Shown: positions 53,497 through 58,267 of the stretch, in pieces
Layout of the letters: each line of letters begins with the position of its first letter
Position numbering within the stretch: the first letter of the stretch is position 1
Source of the DNA: an uncultured Gammaproteobacteria bacterium
GTDB lineage: Bacteria > Pseudomonadota > Gammaproteobacteria > Ga0077536
Assembly (NCBI GenBank): GCA_938082545.1
Contig: CALKCL010000014.1
Location: forward strand, 76,286-134,552
DNA length: 58,267 nucleotides
Reading direction: 5' to 3'
The notes under the pieces: generated by a model
The model's database searches: none
Told to the model about the DNA's origin: nothing
What the model saw: the letters and a program-made list of their open reading frames with translations, nothing else
Translations under genes and position numbers: made by a program

Positions 53497-54396
53497 ATGG
53501 ATAATCTTTCATCAGTCTACGAAACACATTTAAAGAAGCTGCCTCTTGTACAGAAAGGGAAAGTGCGTGATATCTATGCGATAGATGCAGACCATTTGCT
53601 GATCATAACCACCGATCGCCTTTCCGCTTTCGATGTAATCTTACCCGATCCGGTTCCGAACAAAGGCCGTATTTTGACTGAAATTTCAAACTTTTGGTTT
53701 CAAAAAACGGAGCATTTAATTAGTAACCATTTAGTGAAGGCAGACTTGTCAGAAATTTTGGCGGATGAGCCTGGTAAAGACGATTTAATTAAGCGCTCTA
53801 TCGTGGTGAAGAAGCTCAAGCCTCTGCCTATAGAAGCGGTTGTTCGTGGTTATTTAATTGGATCCGGCTGGAAGGATTACTTAGTAACTGGCAGTGTTTG
53901 TGGAATACCTTTAGCCAAGAATCTTAGACTTGCAGAGAAGCTTCCTGAGGCTATATTTACCCCCTCTACAAAGGCGGCAGTAGGCGATCATGATGAAAAC
54001 ATCTCATTTAAAGAGACGTGCAATATATTGGGTCGAGAGCGCGCGGAAGAAGTCAGAGACGTGACATTGAAAATTTATTCTCAAGCTTCAGATTTTGCTC
54101 TGCAAAGAGGCATAATTATTGCTGATACGAAATTAGAGTTTGGTTTGGATGAGAATGAGAACATGGTTGTTATCGATGAGCTTCTCACCCCCGACTCGTC
54201 GCGATTTTGGCCGGCTTCTAGCTATGAAGTGGGGACGAGCCCCCCCAGCTTTGACAAACAATTCGTCCGAGATTATTTAGAAACTGTTGATTGGAACAAA
54301 GCTCCTCCTGGACCTAGAGTGCCCTCAGAAATTCTGAGGAGAACTAGCGACAAATATCAAGAAGCATTAGATATAATTACAAAGTCTTCTGACTAA
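53497..54396 (+). CDS. purC: SAICAR synthetase
   Basis: Joins CAIR and aspartate with ATP in purine synthesis. Signatures are GKVRDIYAI (about residues 20-28), TTDRLSAFDVILPDP, EAVVRGYLIGSGWKDY, IADTKLEFG and VVIDELLTPDSSRFW. At 299 residues it is the longer form, seen in xanthomonads and yeast, instead of the 237-residue E. coli type. The ATG at 53497 is preceded by AGGAAAAG; a TTG two codons earlier is less likely. It converges with pgk, 32 bases away. Confidence 0.96.
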   Translation: MDNLSSVYETHLKKLPLVQKGKVRDIYAIDADHLLIITTDRLSAFDVILPDPVPNKGRILTEISNFWFQKTEHLISNHLVKADLSEILADEPGKDDLIKRSIVVKKLKPLPIEAVVRGYLIGSGWKDYLVTGSVCGIPLAKNLRLAEKLPEAIFTPSTKAAVGDHDENISFKETCNILGRERAEEVRDVTLKIYSQASDFALQRGIIIADTKLEFGLDENENMVVIDELLTPDSSRFWPASSYEVGTSPPSFDKQFVRDYLETVDWNKAPPGPRVPSEILRRTSDKYQEALDIITKSSD

Positions 54397-54428
54397 TACT
54401 TATCTGAAAACACCTATGGCTTGGGTGC

Positions 54429-55586
54429 TTAGGATCTCGATTCTAGCATTGCGATTGCGGGAAGAGTCTTCCCTTCAACGAACTCTAAGAATGCTCCGCC
54501 ACCGGTCGAGATGTACGAGATTTTCTCTCCAACTTTAAAACTGGTGATAGCAGACAGAGTATCCCCACCTCCTGCAATTGAGAAAGCCTCAGACTTGGCG
54601 ATGGCTTGAGCTAGTTTTTTAGTTCCTTGCGCGAAATTTGGAAACTCAAAGACTCCGAGGGGGCCATTCCAAAGAATCGTGCCCGCATTGAGTATTATTT
54701 TTTCTATTTGTTGGAGTGATTGCTCACCAAGATCTAAAATCATATCATCAGAGGATACTTCACAGATTTTTTTTCTAACTCCCACTTCATTCTCCGCGAA
54801 TGTTTTCCCACAGACCACGTCGATCGGCAGTGGGATGTTTGTTTCTGTGTCTTTTATGATTTTTTCAGCTGTCTCAATCATATCGTTTTCGCACAAGGAG
54901 GCTCCGATACTTTTTCCTGATGCCTTTAGACAAGTGTTCGCTATTCCGCCGCCGACGATTAAGGAATCAACTTTTCCTAGCAAGGACTGAATTATTTCTA
55001 TTTTTGTGGAAACCTTGGCGCCACCAACTATGGCTACCAGTGGTCTTTTGGGGTTCTCTAAAGCTTTATTTAATGCATTTATCTCTGCAGTGAGCAGCGG
55101 TCCAGAGCATGCTATAGAAGCATATTTCGCTACTCCATGGGTCGAAGCGTGGGCGCGATGGGCAGTGGCGAACGCATCATTGACAAAGATGTCACAAAGG
55201 CTGGCCATTTTTTTTGCCAATTCTTCGTCGTTAGATTGCTCACCTTTTAGGAATCTCACGTTCTCAAAGAGCGTTATGCTCCCCGCTTGTGCTTCAAAGC
55301 CCTCGATCCAATCTTCTGCAAAATTTACCGGCATCTCGAGTAAAACACTTAGCGCTGAGGCGATAGGCTTTAGCGATAAGAGGGGCTCTACACTCCCTTC
55401 TTTTGGGCGTCCTAGATGGGACATTATCATCACCGTTGCCCCAGAATTATGAGCGAAAGCAATAGTGTCTAGGACGGCTTTTAGCCTCGTGTTATCCGAA
55501 ATTTTCCCATTCGATAAAGGAACATTCAGGTCTTGTCGGATCAGTAACCGTTGCCTTGCAAGCGGGAGGTCACGCATTTGTAACAT
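54429..55586 (-). CDS. pgk: Phosphoglycerate kinase
   Basis: Glycolytic/gluconeogenic enzyme interconverting 1,3-bisphosphoglycerate and 3-phosphoglycerate with ATP. Signatures are RQDLNVPLSNGKISDNTRL (substrate site), MSHLGRP, NDAFATAHRAHAST, VAIVGGAKVSTK, LWNGPLGVFE and SIAGGGDTLSA (nucleotide loop). The 385 residues are usual. Start ATG is two bases after the gap stop; an in-frame ATG three codons on is equally plausible. Confidence 0.97.
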   Translation of the reverse strand: MLQMRDLPLARQRLLIRQDLNVPLSNGKISDNTRLKAVLDTIAFAHNSGATVMIMSHLGRPKEGSVEPLLSLKPIASALSVLLEMPVNFAEDWIEGFEAQAGSITLFENVRFLKGEQSNDEELAKKMASLCDIFVNDAFATAHRAHASTHGVAKYASIACSGPLLTAEINALNKALENPKRPLVAIVGGAKVSTKIEIIQSLLGKVDSLIVGGGIANTCLKASGKSIGASLCENDMIETAEKIIKDTETNIPLPIDVVCGKTFAENEVGVRKKICEVSSDDMILDLGEQSLQQIEKIILNAGTILWNGPLGVFEFPNFAQGTKKLAQAIAKSEAFSIAGGGDTLSAITSFKVGEKISYISTGGGAFLEFVEGKTLPAIAMLESRS

Positions 55587-55590
55587 ATGC

Positions 55591-56607
55591 TTATCCCATG
55601 GCCTTCATCATGGCAAGGGTTGTGTCCAGCATACGGTTTGAAAACCCCCATTCATTATCGTACCAAGATAGTACCTTTACCATGTCCCCTCCAATTACCT
55701 TCGTTTGACTTGACTCATAGATTGAAGAATGCGGATTATGGTTGAAATCGATTGAGACTAACGGTTCTTCATTATATTCAAGTATTCCATTTAGCTCATT
55801 CTCAGACGCACTTTTTAATATCTGAGATATTTCTTCGGTACTGGTTTTTCTACTTGCTTTAAAAGTAAGGTCAACAAGCGACACATTAATCGTTGGAACT
55901 CTAACCGCGTATCCATCTAGCTTACCATTAAGTTCTGGTAAGACTAGTCCGACCGCTGCGGCAGCTCCAGTGCCGGTAGGTATCATCGACTGAGTGGCAG
56001 AGCGTGCTCTTCTAAGATCGGTGTGGTAAACGTCTGTCAGGACTTGGTCATTTGTATAGGAGTGTATGGTGGTCATCAATCCACTTTCAATTCCGATTTT
56101 TTCGTTTAGAGGCTTCACGAGAGGGGCTAAACAGTTTGTCGTGCATGAGGCATTAGACACTACCATATCTGTGCTCTTTAACAGATGGTGGTTCACTCCG
56201 TAAACAATAGTGGCATCCACGTCTTTTCCAGCTGGAGCTGAGATGAGCACTTTTTTTGCACCGCCTGCTAGATGGGCTTTAGCTTTTTCTTTACTGGCAA
56301 AAAAACCTGTGCACTCTAGAACAACGTCTATATTAAGCTTTTTCCAAGGCAGGTTCTCAGGGTTGCGTTCGCTTAAGACTTGAATGGCGTGTCCGTTGAT
56401 AATCATGTTTCCATTTTCAACGACAACAGTTCCTGGGAATTTCCCGTGAGCGCTATCGTATTTAGTTAAGTGCGCATTTGTTTCGGCATTTCCTAGATCA
56501 TTTATCGCCACGATTTCAATTTCAGATTGTCTTTTTGACTCAAACAGAGCTCTCAAGACATTGCGACCAATACGACCATAACCATTGATACCAACTCGGA
56601 CCGCCAT
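55591..56607 (-). CDS. gap: Glyceraldehyde-3-phosphate dehydrogenase
   Basis: Oxidises glyceraldehyde 3-phosphate with NAD. The Rossmann motif INGYGRIGR is at residues 8-16, Asp37 (AINDL) selects NAD over NADP, and the catalytic Cys155 lies in [24 protein letters not shown] closes the C terminus. Length 338 is normal. It is the middle gene of tkt-gap-pgk, 22 bases after tkt. Confidence 0.97.
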   Translation of the reverse strand: MAVRVGINGYGRIGRNVLRALFESKRQSEIEIVAINDLGNAETNAHLTKYDSAHGKFPGTVVVENGNMIINGHAIQVLSERNPENLPWKKLNIDVVLECTGFFASKEKAKAHLAGGAKKVLISAPAGKDVDATIVYGVNHHLLKSTDMVVSNASCTTNCLAPLVKPLNEKIGIESGLMTTIHSYTNDQVLTDVYHTDLRRARSATQSMIPTGTGAAAAVGLVLPELNGKLDGYAVRVPTINVSLVDLTFKASRKTSTEEISQILKSASENELNGILEYNEEPLVSIDFNHNPHSSIYESSQTKVIGGDMVKVLSWYDNEWGFSNRMLDTTLAMMKAMG

Positions 56608-56629
56608 TACGTTTCTCCTAAAATGTTAT

Positions 56630-58267
56630 TTATTGTTTGAGATAGTTATCTATCTGCTGAATACAGCTATTTTTATCCAGCCCAAAATGCTCTAGTGCTT
56701 CATTTCCCGGGGACGAAACTCCAAAGGTATTGATACCAATAGTGAGCCCATCTAAACCCGTATATCGGTGCCAGAAATCCGTATTTCCAGCCTCTATTGA
56801 GATACGTTTTTTGATTGAAGGCGGTAGGACTTTGTTTTGCCAATCCGCACTTTGCCGATTGAATATCTCTACGCAAGGAATAGAGACCACTCTGATCGAA
56901 TTTCCTGCTTCATTAAGAGCATTAGCCACCTGTAATGCGATGCCTACCTCGGAACCAGTTGCCATGATAACTGCTGATGCCGCTGTAGGAGGCTCGAGAA
57001 GGATGTATCCGCCCCGGAGGATTTCTTCTGACTGAGCCGATGTATGGTGGAGTGCTGGTAATCCTTGCCTCGTTAGTAAGATACATGATGGAGTTTTCCG
57101 GCTTTCTATGGCCATTACCCAGGCTACAGCAGTTTCTGTGGTGTCTGCGGGACGCCAAACATCTAAGTTAGGGATTAGGCGCAGTGAGTTGGTGTGTTCT
57201 ACTGGTTGATGCGTGGGGCCGTCTTCACCAAGCGCGACTGAATCATGGGAATAGACAAATATAGGTGCAATTTCCATGAGCGCTGCCATCCTAACTGCAT
57301 TCCTAGCATAGTCTGAAAACACGAGAAAAGTGCCACTATAAGGTACAACTCCGCCATGGAGACACATCCCATTCATTATTGCACTCATCGCAAATTCACG
57401 AACACCGTAGTATACGTAGTTTCCGCTTCTATCTTTGCCTGTAATCGCGTTACTAGACGAGTGCCAAGTATTGTTAGACCCAGTCAGATCGGCTGAACCG
57501 CCTAATAGCATGGGGAGATTAGCCGCTAAGGAATCAAGAACGCGTTCCGAAGACTTTCTGGTCGCTTCTTTGAAGCCTTCTTTATTGTTAAGCATTTTTT
57601 GAATGCACTCATTTTTATTTCTTTCCCAATCTTGAGACAGTTTGTTGTGCATTTGAAGTTCTAGTAGCTCGCTATCATTCTTATATTTTACTCTATAGGC
57701 AGACAATTTTTTATTCCAGTCTTCCTCAAGAGCTTGCCCTTTATTTTTTGAGCTCCAAGCGTTATATATACTTTCCGGTATATCAAAGGGTTTATGTTGC
57801 CAATTAAGTTCTTTTCTAGTTTCAACTATTTCTTTTTCGCCCAGAGCGGCACCATGACATGCTGATGTGCCAGCTTTATTTGGTGACCCTTTGCCTATAA
57901 CGGTTTTACAGCAAATCAACGTAGGACCATTGTGATTCGTTTTTGCTATATCAATTGCTGCGTTAATACTCTTAGTGTCGTGCCCGTCAACATTGGGAAT
58001 CACATTCCATCCGTAAGCTTTAAATCTTTCTGGCGTGTTATCTGTGAACCACTCATCAATCTCGCCATCAATAGAAATCCCATTATCATCGTAAAATAGA
58101 ATTAATTTGTTTAGCTTAAGGGTTCCTGCTAGCGAGCATGCTTCGTGCGAAATACCCTCCATCAGGCATCCATCTCCAGCAAAAACATACGTATGATGAT
58201 CAATGATATTCAGGTCAGGTTTGTTGAAACGAGCGGCGAGGTGCGCTTCCGTTAAAGCCATCCCAAC
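56630..58267 (-). CDS. tkt: Transketolase (5' end cut by window edge)
   Basis: Thiamine-diphosphate enzyme of the pentose phosphate pathway. The frame is open to the right edge, giving 545 visible codons; by comparison with E. coli about 120 N-terminal residues are missing. Visible parts are the thiamine-diphosphate motif GDGCLMEGISHEACSLAG, FYDDNGISIDG, CCKTVIGKGSPNKAGT, the catalytic Glu in YGVREFAMSA, and EDGPTHQPVE. It is the first visible gene of tkt-gap-pgk. Confidence 0.96.
   Translation of the reverse strand, partial: VGMALTEAHLAARFNKPDLNIIDHHTYVFAGDGCLMEGISHEACSLAGTLKLNKLILFYDDNGISIDGEIDEWFTDNTPERFKAYGWNVIPNVDGHDTKSINAAIDIAKTNHNGPTLICCKTVIGKGSPNKAGTSACHGAALGEKEIVETRKELNWQHKPFDIPESIYNAWSSKNKGQALEEDWNKKLSAYRVKYKNDSELLELQMHNKLSQDWERNKNECIQKMLNNKEGFKEATRKSSERVLDSLAANLPMLLGGSADLTGSNNTWHSSSNAITGKDRSGNYVYYGVREFAMSAIMNGMCLHGGVVPYSGTFLVFSDYARNAVRMAALMEIAPIFVYSHDSVALGEDGPTHQPVEHTNSLRLIPNLDVWRPADTTETAVAWVMAIESRKTPSCILLTRQGLPALHHTSAQSEEILRGGYILLEPPTAASAVIMATGSEVGIALQVANALNEAGNSIRVVSIPCVEIFNRQSADWQNKVLPPSIKKRISIEAGNTDFWHRYTGLDGLTIGINTFGVSSPGNEALEHFGLDKNSCIQQIDNYLKQ

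Noticed and set aside
54397-54428. Bidirectional terminator between the convergent purC and pgk genes
   Set aside because: Only a four-pair CACC/GGTG stem is visible and neither side has a T-run.

Overview
The window is a dense stretch of core chromosome from a gammaproteobacterium. The evidence is gene order: suf/ndk/rlmN/hisS/yfgM, valS-holC-pepA/lptG, pcnB-folK-panC, miaB-phoH-ybeY-corC-lnt, aroKB-gltBD-hemE, priA-argS-SPOR, thiSG-trmB, zapA-6S RNA, ygfB-pepP-ubiH-ubiI and tkt-gap-pgk. These are all neighbourhoods known from Escherichia or Pseudomonas, but each is trimmed. Base composition is moderately low in GC (low to mid forties per cent by eye). Genes are tightly packed, many overlap by 1 to 17 bases, and TTG/GTG starts are common. 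Paired aerobic ubiquinone hydroxylases point to aerobic respiration, and glutamate, haem, shikimate, thiamine and purine genes suggest broad biosynthetic ability. A streamlined free-living (perhaps marine) gammaproteobacterium fits, but I cannot name the genus.

Layout. 1-10.7 kb (all minus): serine acetyltransferase cysE, regulator iscR, the SUF iron-sulphur cluster operon (sufA-B-C-D-S-T), then ndk, rlmN, hisS and the edge-cut yfgM. 10.9-15.7 kb (minus): valS, holC, pepA. 15.8-17.4 kb: lptG facing an RDD membrane protein and a tRNA-Glu(CUC). 17.5-25.5 kb (plus): pcnB, folK, panC, then miaB-phoH-ybeY-corC-lnt. 25.5-35.5 kb (minus): aroK-aroB, and gltB-gltD-hemE-DUF368. 35.8-40.3 kb (plus): priA, argS, an FtsN-like SPOR protein. 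40.4-44.7 kb: an HD-domain gene, thiS-thiG-trmB, a HAD nucleotidase and a Sel1-repeat protein. 44.8-49 kb: single-chain pyruvate carboxylase, 6S RNA, zapA and its small coiled-coil partner. 49.2-54.4 kb (plus): ygfB-pepP-ubiH-ubiI and purC. 54.4-58.3 kb (minus): pgk, gap and an edge-cut transketolase.

The most interesting point is structural. The SUF operon sits exactly where most gammaproteobacteria carry ISC (cysE-iscR-[Fe-S genes]-ndk-rlmN-hisS). IscR keeps its cluster ligands, and a near-consensus type-1 IscR box overlaps the -35 of the iscR promoter, so SUF appears to have inherited ISC-style feedback control. Several junctions lack genes usually found there: pilW/rodZ/ispG, pilMNOPQ, a damX-type gene, lptF, panB and hslVU. 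This is consistent with genome reduction, including possible loss of type IV pili. I see no phage, insertion sequence, CRISPR array, defence island or clearly undescribed gene system; every sizeable gene falls in a recognised family.
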